A stretch of DNA of 64,000 bases from Leucobacter zeae (GTDB lineage: Bacteria > Actinomycetota > Actinomycetes > Actinomycetales > Microbacteriaceae). The stretch lies in assembly GCF_016758175.1 (NCBI RefSeq), contig NZ_QYAB01000001.1, positions 371,089 to 435,088 on the forward strand, given 5' to 3'. The position numbers and the translations under genes are program-made. Below, piece by piece: positions 6,914-15,900 of this stretch (its first letter is position 1; each line of letters starts with the position of its first letter). The notes under the pieces are model-generated. The model saw nothing but the letters and a program-made list of their open reading frames with translations, had not been told where the DNA came from and ran no database searches.

Positions 6914-7126
6914 ATGAACTTCTTCGACACCCTGGTTTCGTACTCCGAATCGCTCATCATCATGCTCACTGCGATCGCCGGAATGCTCATCGTCAATCCG
7001 GTGACGCTGCTCATGGTCATCGGAATCGTCGGATTTTGGATCGCGTACGGACTGCCCAACTTCATCGTCGCTGCTGCGGCTCGGCGGCGCCGGACCGACT
7101 CTGGAAACCGAGGGGAGGTCATCTGA
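6914..7126 (+). CDS. small membrane protein (70 aa)
   Basis: ATG 6914 comes 2 nt after the previous stop. A first hydrophobic segment spans residues 14-30 (LIIMLTAIAGMLIVNPV) and a second spans 31-52 (LLMVIGIVGFWIAYGLPNFI), followed by a basic tail AARRRRTDSG that should be cytoplasmic. The stop codon overlaps the ATG of the DUF2637 gene (TGATG at 7124). The pairing of a small membrane protein with a DUF2637 protein resembles the spread (Spd) genes of actinobacterial plasmids; that parallel is inference. Confidence 0.65.
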   Translation: MNFFDTLVSYSESLIIMLTAIAGMLIVNPVTLLMVIGIVGFWIAYGLPNFIVAAAARRRRTDSGNRGEVI

Positions 7127-7968
7127 TGGCGAAGAAGCCGAGCCGCACATGGGCAATGGTCGCATCGCTCGGCAGCACGCTCGCGATCGTCGGCGTTTCT
7201 GCGATGGCGATCTCGTACGCGACGCTGATCGATGTCGCCCGCGTCAACGGGCTCCCGCTGCCCGAGCTGTTCCCCGTGCTCGTGGACGTCGGGACAGTTG
7301 CCACGATGATCGCCGCTGCACAGTTTCGGATGCGCGGCGTCCCGGGCCGCTGGCTCGCCTACACGACCTTCATCCTGCTCTCCGGGGTTTCGATCGTGGC
7401 AAACGCTACGCATGCGGGGCGTGCGGCAGACCTGACCGTCACGAGTCCCTGGGCTGCGGCGATTCTCGCGTCGACGCCGCCGGCCGTGCTGCTCGCGATC
7501 ACGCACCTCGTGATGATGATGATCCCTGACGAGAAGGAACGAGCGAAGCTCCAGTCGCTCCGTGAGCGGGCGGAACGGGTCGAGGCGATGCCTATGAAGC
7601 GGAATGAGCCTCTGGCCAGGCCCGAGTCTGCCCGGGCCGTTGAGCCGTCCGTCCGGCGCTCCGCGCCCGCGGTGGAAAGCCGGCCTGCCGTGGTACCTGC
7701 ATCTGCCGAGCCGGTGGAGGGCGACACGGAGCCCGTTCCGGTCCAGGGGCGCCTGCGCCTCGTCGACGGGGTGACCGAACCGAGCGATGCCGAGGTCAAG
7801 GCTCGCGTCCTCGAGTTCCTCGACTCCGAGGGGAAGCGGCCCACTGGGGCTGTAGTCGGGGAATGGCTCGGCGGGAAGACTCCGAAAACGGGGCAGAGGT
7901 TCCTGAAGAAGATGGACGACGACGGTCTCCTGGAACTCGCCACGGCAGAGGAGCGAATGAAGGCCTAA
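7126..7968 (+). CDS. DUF2637-type membrane protein (SpdA-like)
   Basis: 280 aa. Four membrane segments occupy roughly residues 8-30, 43-65, 76-96 and 105-130, with the compact loops typical of DUF2637, a family found in actinobacterial conjugative elements near transfer and spread genes. The remaining 150 residues are cytoplasmic: a Pro/Ala/Arg-rich linker and a C-terminal winged-helix-like segment (AEVKARVLEFLDSEGKRPTGAVVGEWLG.., split here as two helices and a wing). The DUF2637 plus DNA-binding-like C-terminus suggests a membrane-anchored DNA contact. It ends the operon; a hairpin follows at 8003-8038. Confidence 0.75.
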   Translation: MAKKPSRTWAMVASLGSTLAIVGVSAMAISYATLIDVARVNGLPLPELFPVLVDVGTVATMIAAAQFRMRGVPGRWLAYTTFILLSGVSIVANATHAGRAADLTVTSPWAAAILASTPPAVLLAITHLVMMMIPDEKERAKLQSLRERAERVEAMPMKRNEPLARPESARAVEPSVRRSAPAVESRPAVVPASAEPVEGDTEPVPVQGRLRLVDGVTEPSDAEVKARVLEFLDSEGKRPTGAVVGEWLGGKTPKTGQRFLKKMDDDGLLELATAEERMKA

Positions 7969-8002
7969 ACCTGCGGTGCGCGGCCTTCTCCTTCGACTGA
8001 GT

Positions 8003-8038
8003 GCCGGTTCTGCAACGTTCCCCGGTTGCAGAACCGGC
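8003..8038 (+). terminator. strong stem-loop between the ICE operon and the adhesin gene
   Basis: GCCGGTTCTGCAAC (8003-8016) pairs perfectly with GTTGCAGAACCGGC (8025-8038) with an 8-nt loop. It lies between the end of the DUF2637 gene and the start of the adhesin at 8062, so it probably ends the upstream operon. There is no T-run. Confidence 0.6.
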
Positions 8039-8061
8039 CAATCGATTGAGAAAGGTCAACC

Positions 8062-11000
8062 ATGACACAGAATCCACAGTCCGCCGGGACTGCTCTGACG
8101 GGCCGGAAGCGGCGCGGCAGAGCAGCTCCGGCGAAACACTTCTCGCTGACGGGCTTGCTCCGCTCCGGCGGGACCTCGACCCTGAAGCGCGGCGGCGCAC
8201 TCGCTCTCAGCGGGCTCGTCGCGTTCAGCGGCATCGCCACCTCCCAGGTGCTCGCACCAGCACCCGCCCATGCAGAGCAGCTCAAGCCAAGCGGGCACCT
8301 GATCGGTGCAGCAGCCCGGCCCTTCTACGCCTACGTGCAGGCCGGCGAGTTCCTCTACGTCGACGCGGACATGGGGCCTACGAAGATCGTCGACCCCACG
8401 AGCAAGGAACACCCCTTGCAGAACGCCACCGGTGGAACGTACAAGGCTGCCGTCGACGGCGTCTGGCAGGTCTTCGTGCCCGGGTCCAGCGCCACGACGA
8501 ACGCCGACCTGGGTGGTTGGCAGATCGAGGCTCGCCGCTCCGCCACCGGCGAGGTGGTCGACGGCCGCGTCTGGACCGAGTGGTACCTGCTCGGTCAGCT
8601 GGGCGCCGGAGCAGACGGGGAGCGTATCCCGGAGCTCATCGACCTGAAGTACTGGATGGTCAACGACACCGGCTACCAGTACGAGGTCGATCTGAAGAAG
8701 TACAACGGAGTGAACTCGTCCATCCGCGCGAATAGCGTGGGCAACACGGTCGATGCGACCACGTGTGTGTCCGCCGGCCGTTCGATCCAGCTGGATGAGC
8801 CCAACAACGTGTCGTGCGGTGAGGAGTACCGCATCTTCTTCTCGAAGCCTGCCCCGGATCTCCCCGCGTCGGTCAAGATCGCCGGCGAGGACTACCCGGT
8901 GATGCCGACGCCGCTGACGCGCCAGATGCTCGAGGAGAGCACGAAGCTCAGCTACGCGGCGGCTGACCCTGCCACGGGATCAGCGAAGGGCACGTTCACG
9001 GTCACCACCACGAAGCGGTTCTCGGGTAACTTCACCCTGGAAATCGACGTGGAAGGCGACGACAAGTTCACCGGCGCGCGCGATGTGAAGGTGAAACTCG
9101 CATCCGACGGGAGCGGGAAGGTGACCTACCAGTGGAATGGCCTCGACAAGGCCGGAAACCCGGTCAAGCTGGCCGGCAAGAAGCTGAATGCCCGTGTGCA
9201 TTTCGACAAGGTCGGCGAGATGCACATCGTGCAGAACGACGTCGAAGGTCGCGCCGGCGGCATCCAGGTCAACCGCGAAGTCGATGGACTGCACCGCAAC
9301 CTACTCGGTGCTGCAGGAAGACCTCGAGCGCGGCGAGATCACCAACGCTGCATCGGCGACGGGCACCCCCGAGGGGGAGGACAAGCCTGTCACCACGCCG
9401 GAGGACGAGGTCGAGATCCCCGCGGTCGACGCGCCGAAGCTGTCGCTCCTGAAGCAGGTCCGCAACCCCGGCGCCGGTGACGAGTCCTGGGGCCCGGGCA
9501 CGGACTTCAAGGTCGGCGACACCGTCGAGTACCTCTTCACGGTGAAGAACACCGGCAACCTCGCGATGACGAAGGTCAAAGTCGACGAGACCGCATGGAC
9601 GGGTGCGGGCAAGCTCTCGGCTATCGAGTGCGCCGAAACCTCGCTGGCCGTCGGCCAGGAGACGACCTGCACCGCCTCGTACGGACCCACGACTCAGGCC
9701 GACGTCGACGCGGCACGCATCGACAACACGGCCGTCGCGACCGGTGACGCAGTTCGTCACCCGGGCGTGAAGAGCGATCCGTCGTCGGCGCAGGCCGTCG
9801 CCCCGCAGGCCCCGGGCCTCCACATGGTGAAGACCTCGGAGACCCAGGAGTACACGAAGGCCGGCGAGAAGATCGGCTACGACTTCACCGTCACCAACAC
9901 GGGCAACGTCACCATGAGCAATCTCAAGATCAACGAGACCGAGTTCTCGGGATCCGGGAAGCTCTCGGCGGTCGAGTGCCCGGTCACCGTGCTGGCGCCG
10001 GGCGCGAGCACCGTATGCTCCGCGACCTACACCACCACGCAGGCGGACGTCGATCGCGGCGAGATCACCAACGCGGCGACCGCGACCGCGAAGCCCCCGA
10101 CCGAGCCCGAGATCGAGACCCCGGAAACCGAGGTCGAGATCCCGGCGAAGCAGGATCCCCAGCTCGAGCTCGTGAAGGACTCCGAGATCAGCGATCTCAA
10201 GAGTGGCGAGACCACGGAGCCGGAGAACCCGACCGGTACCCCGTCGACGGACCTCCCGCGTGAGCAGGCTGTGACCGTCGATGCCCCCGAGATGGACGAG
10301 AAGAAGTACGTCGTCGGCGACAAGATCGACTACACCTTCACCGTGACCAACACGGGCAACGTGACCGTGAAGAACGTCAAGGTGGAGGAGCTCGAGTTCA
10401 CCGGGTCCGGCAAGCTCAGCGAGCTCGTCTGCCCGGAGGACCTCACGCTCGATCCGGGCGAGAGCCTGACCTGCACCGCGCAGTACACGGTCACGCAGGC
10501 AGACCTCGACCGCGGCACCGTCCTGAACACCGCGATCGCGAAGGGCACCGACCCGACCGACAAGCCGGTGGAGTCCAACCCGGACGACGCCAAGGAGGAG
10601 GGCAAGCAGGATCCGAAGCTCGCGATCGAGAAGTCGGTCGACAAGCCTCGCTTCAAGCAGGGCGACAAGCTCGTCTACACCTTCGAGGTCACCAACACGG
10701 GCAACGTCACGATGACCGACGTCAAGGTCAACGAGACGTCGTTCTCCGGCACCGGGAAGCTCGGCAAGGTGAACTGCCCGGCTGACGCCGTGAAGTCGCT
10801 CGCGCCCGGCGCGAAGGTGACCTGCACCGCCGAGTACACGGCGACCGCCGACGACCAGGCCGCGCAGCGCCCCCTGTCGAACTCGGCCGAGGCCGAGGGC
10901 AAGGACCCGAAGGGCAAGCCGGTCGTGTCGCCCAAGGACGACGCGTCGACCACGCCTGATCCGCTGCCCGAGCCGCGCACCCCGCAGGCGCAGACCGGCA

Positions 11001-11149
11001 ACCCGCTGGCCGACACGGGCGACGCCGGAGCTCCGCTCCTGCTCCTGGGTGCGGGCGGTCTCCTCGCCGCATCGGTGGCTCTGCTGGTCCACCGCCGCAT
11101 GAAGAAGCGTGGCCTCGCCGCCGCGGCTTCGGAGCCGGCCGACCAGTAA
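8062..11149 (+). pseudogene. LAXTG-anchored surface adhesin with repeats, frameshifted near 9280
   Basis: ATG 8062 has GAGAAAGG upstream. A long signal peptide ends at AHA (about residue 71), giving a secreted N-terminal domain of about 330 residues. Then come four to five repeats of about 110 residues built around YTFxVTNTGN and CTAxYTxTQADxDRG, the pattern of DUF11/DUF7507-like stalk repeats. The C-terminus has LADTGDAG, a hydrophobic helix and HRRMKKR, an LAXTG sortase signal. The frame changes by one base between about 9272 and 9300: the N-terminal frame runs to 9480 and the repeat frame begins earlier, and the first repeat is missing its front half, so a small deletion or sequencing error is likely. 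The product would be wall-anchored by the adjacent sortase. Confidence 0.8.
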
Positions 11150-11193
11150 CCCTACGGTCTGTCCCGATTCCCACGGACAGACAGTGACCAGGA

Positions 11194-11226
11194 ACAGCCC
11201 CCTCCGGACCATCTGGAGGGGGCTGT
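11194..11226 (+). terminator. stem-loop between adhesin and sortase
   Basis: ACAGCCCCCTCC (11194-11205) pairs with GGAGGGGGCTGT (11215-11226), a perfect 12-bp stem with a 9-nt loop. The motif CTGTCCCGATTCCCA is repeated on either side (11158-11172 and 11222-11236). It may be a terminator or a regulatory structure setting sortase level relative to its substrate. Confidence 0.55.
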
Positions 11227-11263
11227 CCCGATTCCCAGCACCGACGAGCGATTGGAACCCCGA

Positions 11264-11942
11264 ATGACCAAGGAGACACCCCCCACGAAGCGCAGGAGGA
11301 AGGTCTGGACCATCCTGATCGGGGGGCATCGTGCTCGCGAGCCTGGCACTGCTCGGGTACGGCGCATATCAGTGGATCGGAGCACAGGATGACCGAGATC
11401 AGGTGCAGGCGCTCGAGCACCCCAGTACGTTCTCCGGAGCCACGAAGCCGAAGGGGAAGGCCGTCTCAAGGCTCGGGCCCGACATGCTGGCCGCCCCCGA
11501 GGTCGACCTCAGCATTCCGCTCACGCGGCTCGGGCTTGATGCCGCGGGCGACTTCCAGGTTCCTGATTCGGCAGAGGCGTCCATCTACTCGGATGGAGCT
11601 CAGCTCGGCCCTGACCAGCGCAAGGGGTCCGTGTTCGCGCTGGGGCACGTCAACTTCCCGGATGGCTCGTTCGCGCCGATGGCGTCGATCGCGAAACTCA
11701 CTCCAGGATCTCGCATCACCACGACCGATAGCGACGGGGACCGGGAAGAGTGGATGGCGACGAGCATGAAGGTCGTGCCGCGCGACGGCCTCACGCCCGA
11801 CATGTGGTCGCTCGGCGGCGACCGCCGGCTCGTGCTCGTGACTTGCGCGGGCGAGATCAATGCGAGCGTCGGCGTCGTGACGGAGTTCACCGAGAATCTC
11901 GTCGTGATCGCTGAGCCCGTGCCCGACGACGCGACACCGTGA
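11264..11942 (+). CDS. sortase (frameshifted in a G6 run), lacking the catalytic Arg
   Basis: ATG 11264 opens MTKETPPTKRRRKVWTILIG, a basic N-terminus leading into a membrane helix. The frame then breaks at the six-G run 11321-11326; with one G fewer it continues as GIVLASLALLGYG and the full sortase domain. The catalytic His is in FALGHVN and the Cys is in LVTCAG. Sortases carry an essential Arg about 10-20 residues after the Cys; here the matching stretch reads TEFTENLVVIA with no Arg. Together with the frameshift this suggests a damaged enzyme, unless the run slips or the base is a sequencing error. The unbroken remainder is 11331-11942. Confidence 0.75.
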
Positions 11943-11966
11943 GGTAGTGGAGACGTCGAGCGGACG

Positions 11967-12007
11967 AAGAGGCCCCGTGCACAGCGATGCTGTGCACGGG
12001 GCCTCTT
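11967..12007. terminator. bidirectional terminator between sortase and CAP protein
   Basis: AAGAGGCCCCGTGCACAGC (11967-11985) pairs perfectly with its inverse at 11989-12007 around GAT, a 19-bp stem. The convergent genes end at 11942 and 12024. A-rich and T-rich sides on each strand fit a terminator working both ways. Confidence 0.85.
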
Positions 12008-12023
12008 CGGATTGGTGGGCCGA

Positions 12024-14243
12024 CTACGGACGGGCCTCGAAGATCTGCACGGCGGTGGTGCACCAGATCGTCTGCTCGTAGGATCCACCCCACGGGTACT
12101 CCTTGACGACCTGGTGAGAGCCGGTCACAACGGCGAGCCCGGTCGAGTTCCAGCTGTTCAGTTCGATGTTCTTCCGATGGTCGTCGCTATCGAGCCAGGC
12201 GCGAGTGGCCCAGTCGGCGAAGCTCGTCGCTGAATGCGGCGATGCGGACCCGCACGACTGGATGATGTTCTCACCGGTCGGCAAGGTGTAGGGCGTCCAC
12301 TGTGCCCGCCATTCGACCGTGGAGTGGCGGAAACGTTGCGTATCGGTGATGTCCTGCGCCCATGCGTCTGCGCCCTGCGAGAGCCCGAGCTGAGGGGTGA
12401 GTGCCGCGATGCCCTTCGACTGCCGGTGCGCGTTGATCTTCTGCAGGAGGAGTGTAGCGGCCTTGGCATCGTCCGTGGGCAGTACCGTCACTGGATCGCT
12501 CACGAATCGTGTGGAGCCGGCTTCGGCTACGGCATACACGATCTGGCCGGGGTAGACACCGGTCATGAGGTAGCTACTTCCAGTGCCGATCTCATAGGCG
12601 TAGATCGTCTCGATCTTGTCGGCGCTACTTGCTTCGTACCAGGTGACTTTCGGCGGCACAGACCAGCCCGTGGTGCTCACGGAGAGCGTGTTTCCTTCGC
12701 GGGGATTCCCGACGATCTTCGGCTTCACTCCGGTCACAGGGATCTCCTGCACTTGGGAGCTGCTGCTCGTGAGAGTCTTCGTTTCGTAGCCGGCCGCGGA
12801 CGCAGTTGCTCGCACGGCGAGCTTCTTGCCGGCGGCGTCCGCGGGGATCTTGAAGCTCGAGCCTGTGCCCATCGCGGAGCCGTTGAGCAGCCAGGTGAAC
12901 GTCGGAGCGATAGTCCATCCGTTCGCCTGCACCGATACCGTCTTCGTCACAACGGCCTCACCCTGGATTGTGGGCGCCGAGCCCTGGATCTGACGCAGCG
13001 TGACGGCGATGGGCGTCGTGGTCATCGACTTCGGCCGGTACCCGGCCGCCTCGGCGTCCGCCCGCACGGCGAGCTTCTTCCCGGCTGCGTTCGCAGGGAT
13101 CGTGTAGCTCGAGCCCGTTCCGACCGCTGCACCGTTGAGGAGCCAGGTGAACGTCGGCTTCACCTTCCAGTCGTCAGCGCGGACGGTGAGCTTTGTCCCG
13201 GTCTCGTACTTCCCGGACACCACCGGCAAGGAACCATCAATACCGGGCAGTGGAGCATCGGTCGGGGTGAACACCGGCGACGCGACGGCGACGCGTGTGC
13301 GGTCCGTCCGGCTGCCGGTGACGACCACGCTGATCTTGTGTCCGCGGTCCTCCGCCTTGAGTGTGTAGGAGTTCGCGTCTGCGTTCTTGATGAACACCCC
13401 GTCACGCTTCCACCGGTAGTCGAAGCTGAGGTTCGCCGTATTCCATCCGGTCGGGGCCGCGGTCACCTTCTCGCCGACGTGCGCCTCTCCGGTGATGCGA
13501 ACCTTGCCCGACTCGACCATCGGCTTTCCGTCCTCCTTGCGGTAGATGAACGCCGCCATGGCGCCGCGCGTCGTGCTCGAGCTCGGCAGGTACTTCAGAC
13601 CACTGGGTGACTCCACACCGGCGCTCAAGCCCGTCTGGCGCATCCACGTGATGGGCTTCGCGAAGGTGTGAGTACGGGGCACGTCAACGAACCCGCTGCT
13701 CGAGGAGACCTTCGGGGTGCCGGCGTCGCGGTAGAGGAACGCGGCCATCGCACCACGCGTCAGCGATGATTCAGGCGCGAACTTTACCCCGGCGCGCGTC
13801 GTGATCCCGACGCTCAGGCCGATGGCCTTCATCCACATGATCGGCTTGTGGAACCGGTGCGATCGGGGCACGTCGACGAACCCGCGCTTGGGGGTTGTGA
13901 ACGCTGGCGCGCCGGCGAGGCGGTACATGAACGCTGCCATGGCGCCGCGGTTCAGCTTGCGGTTCGGTTCGTAGTAGGTCTTGCCGCCTCGTGTTTCTCC
14001 CATGCTGAGGCCGGTGTTCAGCATCCAGGTGCTCGGGTCGACGAACTGGGTCGTGCTCGGGGTCACGTCGACGAAGTGCTTTGTGCCGCCGATCGCGCCC
14101 TCGACGATAACGGTGTTGCTGGCCGCGACTCCTGGTGCCGCGTCGACGGTGCGCTCCACTGCGTTTGCGGGGAGCGATGTCCCTGTCAGGAGCGCGACGG
14201 TGACGGCGATGACACCGGGGCGCACGAAATCTGTGAGTTTCAT
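12024..14243 (-). CDS. secreted SLH-like / Ig-like / CAP (SCP) domain protein
   Basis: 739 aa. The signal peptide spans about residues 1-28 (hydrophobic core VIAVTVALLTGTSLPANA). Three repeats of about 60 residues follow (FVDVxxxxxFxxPxxWMxxxGLSxG ... LxRGAMAAFxYR), the actinobacterial SLH-like repeat that associates secreted proteins with the wall. Residues 240-560 contain four Ig-like modules with a repeated VxPTFTWLLNGxxxGTGSS pattern. The last 140 residues are a CAP/SCP-like domain: INAHRQSKG, FRHS, GENI, then DDHRKNIELNSWNSTG, with the two histidines of the CAP site. It is probably cell-wall bound and exposed; CAP domains act as proteases, lipid binders or toxin-like folds. Confidence 0.85.
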   Translation of the reverse strand: MKLTDFVRPGVIAVTVALLTGTSLPANAVERTVDAAPGVAASNTVIVEGAIGGTKHFVDVTPSTTQFVDPSTWMLNTGLSMGETRGGKTYYEPNRKLNRGAMAAFMYRLAGAPAFTTPKRGFVDVPRSHRFHKPIMWMKAIGLSVGITTRAGVKFAPESSLTRGAMAAFLYRDAGTPKVSSSSGFVDVPRTHTFAKPITWMRQTGLSAGVESPSGLKYLPSSSTTRGAMAAFIYRKEDGKPMVESGKVRITGEAHVGEKVTAAPTGWNTANLSFDYRWKRDGVFIKNADANSYTLKAEDRGHKISVVVTGSRTDRTRVAVASPVFTPTDAPLPGIDGSLPVVSGKYETGTKLTVRADDWKVKPTFTWLLNGAAVGTGSSYTIPANAAGKKLAVRADAEAAGYRPKSMTTTPIAVTLRQIQGSAPTIQGEAVVTKTVSVQANGWTIAPTFTWLLNGSAMGTGSSFKIPADAAGKKLAVRATASAAGYETKTLTSSSSQVQEIPVTGVKPKIVGNPREGNTLSVSTTGWSVPPKVTWYEASSADKIETIYAYEIGTGSSYLMTGVYPGQIVYAVAEAGSTRFVSDPVTVLPTDDAKAATLLLQKINAHRQSKGIAALTPQLGLSQGADAWAQDITDTQRFRHSTVEWRAQWTPYTLPTGENIIQSCGSASPHSATSFADWATRAWLDSDDHRKNIELNSWNSTGLAVVTGSHQVVKEYPWGGSYEQTIWCTTAVQIFEARP

Positions 14244-14304
14244 ATCTCAATCTTTTCTCATTTGTGGCAAGAGTTGGAATGTGACCCCCAATCGGGAAAG
14301 AGAG

Positions 14305-14568
14305 TCACTGATCGAGGAATCGGGTGAGCTCGGAGACGCTCTGGCTCGTCGACGCGAGCACGGTTCTCACTGGGCCACTGAGATCGATGCCGATCAGGCG
14401 GGCATGCTCGACCAATGTGACGCCTGCGAGTATCAGGCTGGGGTGAACAGTCACCACGGTCTGCGCGATCGCTGAGTATGCGATGAAGGCGATGACCCAG
14501 AGGAAGCCGAGTCGGAGTATGACTCCGGTCAGTGACCTGGGGATCAGGAGTGCGGCGAGAACTCTCAT
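14305..14568 (-). CDS. small membrane protein (87 aa)
   Basis: ATG 14568 has GGAGC upstream on its strand and overlaps the TGA of the preceding methyltransferase remnant (ATGA). Two hydrophobic segments: VLAALLIPRSLTGVILRLGF (2-21) and VIAFIAYSAIAQTVVTVHP (about 25-43), with a short tail rich in Ser and Thr. The family is not recognised. Its coupling to the methyltransferase gene suggests it belonged to the same cargo unit. Confidence 0.6.
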   Translation of the reverse strand: MRVLAALLIPRSLTGVILRLGFLWVIAFIAYSAIAQTVVTVHPSLILAGVTLVEHARLIGIDLSGPVRTVLASTSQSVSELTRFLDQ

Positions 14569-15178
14569 GGGGTGCTCCGTTGCAGTCGAGGGGGTGTGGG
14601 GAGGGTATCTGCGACGTCCAACATTTCGGGCTGGATGCCGATCGGGAGGAGCCCGTCGGTGGCGTCAGCGACCGCGCCGCTTCCGTGGAAGAGGTCGACG
14701 ACGGTGTCTGAGCCGGGATGGTGTCAGAGGCCGGCGAGCACCCATCGAGTCCAGGCCGGGGCTTCGCGCCGGCGAAGCCCCGTTGCGCCTGAATGCCGGC
14801 GTGGAGCACGTCGTCGACGGCGAGGCCGGTTCCGTGAGCTCGGCGGGATTCGGGTATCTGGATGAGAACGATTTCGTAGGTGGAGCGGAGTCTCGCTCCG
14901 GAGGAGAACGCGTTGCCGCGGTGCCAGATCATGCGGCGCACTGTCGGTGGGAGGGCGGGGCGCAGCTGGTCCTCGTAGTTGGGGGCCGCAGCGTACGCCC
15001 AGCCGTCGTACTCGGCTTCGAGGGTGCGGAGCAGCTCGAGGTGGGCGTCGACCTGGTCCCAACGCGCGGCGTCGAGGTGCTGGTCGGCTCGGCCACGCCC
15101 GCCGCGGTGGCCTCGGCCGGTGCCGTACCAGCGGTTGGCGCGGCCGAGGTAGGGCGGGTCGGCGATCGCGAGTTTCAT
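14565..15178 (-). pseudogene. adenine-type DNA methyltransferase remnant
   Basis: ATG 15178 follows GGAGG on its strand. The start MKLAIADPPYLGRANRWYG contains the DPPY catalytic motif of N6-adenine/N4-cytosine methyltransferases, and near the C-terminus another frame contains DTVVDLFHGSGAVADA, matching the SAM-binding FxGxG motif. This is the permuted order of phage-type DNA methylases. The two halves are in different frames: a base appears to be missing at the CCGGCC around 14755 (KPRP then WTRWV), and an in-frame TGA follows shortly. Two independent lesions make this a pseudogene. The restored frame ends at 14565 inside the start of the next gene. Confidence 0.75.
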
Positions 15179-15241
15179 GAGAGCCTCCTTCGTTCATGTT
15201 GGTGATGCGGTGGGCGGCGCATGCGCCGCCCACCGTGAGGA

Positions 15242-15789
15242 CTAGAGCACGTCTCGGAGGGCGTCTCCGATCCAGTGGGAGACGTTCACCGGAACAGCGT
15301 TGCCAGCTCCCTTGGTGGTCTCGGTTCTGTTCGCGGCCGAGGTGTCGTAGTCGTCTGGGAACCGCTGAGCGCGAAGGTGCTCGGAGGGGCCGAGCATCCG
15401 GAACCGGGTTTCGTCGAGGTCGAACGGGAGATCCGCCAGTCGCAGGGTTCGCAGATGCCCTGGTAGCGGATCTCTCCGGGTAGGGGGTGCTCGCTGTGAT
15501 CGTGGTCGGGCCGGCTGTCGCAGAACGCGTCGGCGGTGAAGAGCGCGATCCGGTGCTCGTGGATGCCGTGGACCTGCTCGTGCCCGTACTGCAGCCGATG
15601 CCACATGTGGCTGTCCGGGATGCACCCGTGCCGTCCGTGCTCGAAGATCCACCGGTCGAACGCGTCGTCGAGCTCGGCTGGCGTACGATGCTCTTCGTGG
15701 TACCGGAGCGGGGCGCCCTGCCAGGCAGGTGCTGCTTCACGCTCGGCGGCGAGGATCATCGCATCGATGTCGAAGACTGCCTGGCTCAC
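15242..15789 (-). pseudogene. chimera: DUF6349-like front fused out of frame to a C5-cytosine methyltransferase tail
   Basis: GTG 15789 overlaps the upstream stop (GTGA). The first 110 residues have the pattern WHRLQYGHEQVHGIHEHRIA, LPGEIRYQGICEPCDW, with His and Cys like a metal-binding actinophage protein (I compare it to DUF6349 from memory). Near 15435 the sense shifts to another frame: DLDETRFRMLGPSEHLRAQR, then FPDDY, then KGAGNAVPVNVSHWIGDAL and stop at 15242. That second part is the conserved C-terminus of C5-cytosine methyltransferases. The bulk of the methyltransferase is absent, so a deletion joined the two genes. Confidence 0.7.
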
Positions 15790-15887
15790 TTCTTCGCTCC
15801 GCCCTTGACCCACACCCGGTAGAACGCGATCCCCCAGAGAATCGGGATCATGAGCGCCGCGGCGACCGCGGGGATGTTGTCGTTCAT
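15786..15887 (-). CDS. 33-aa single-helix membrane peptide
   Basis: ATG 15887 is preceded on its strand by GAGGAGC. The product is MNDN followed by one hydrophobic helix (IPAVAAALMIPILWGIAFY) and a basic end KGGAKK. Its stop overlaps the GTG of the next gene. Too short for most gene finders but well formed by start site and coupling. Function unknown. Confidence 0.5.
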   Translation of the reverse strand: MNDNIPAVAAALMIPILWGIAFYRVWVKGGAKK

Positions 15888-15900
15888 GGTTTGCTCCTCA

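Noticed and set aside
9420-10960. Possible CRISPR-like array in the repeated adhesin region
   Set aside because: The repeats are coding DUF11-like modules of about 330 bp, not short repeats with unique spacers, and no cas gene is present.
9269-11329. A 686-residue antisense frame opposite the adhesin repeats
   Set aside because: It is an artefact of the repeated coding pattern on the other strand, with repeating Arg/Val/Gly/Leu and no domain.
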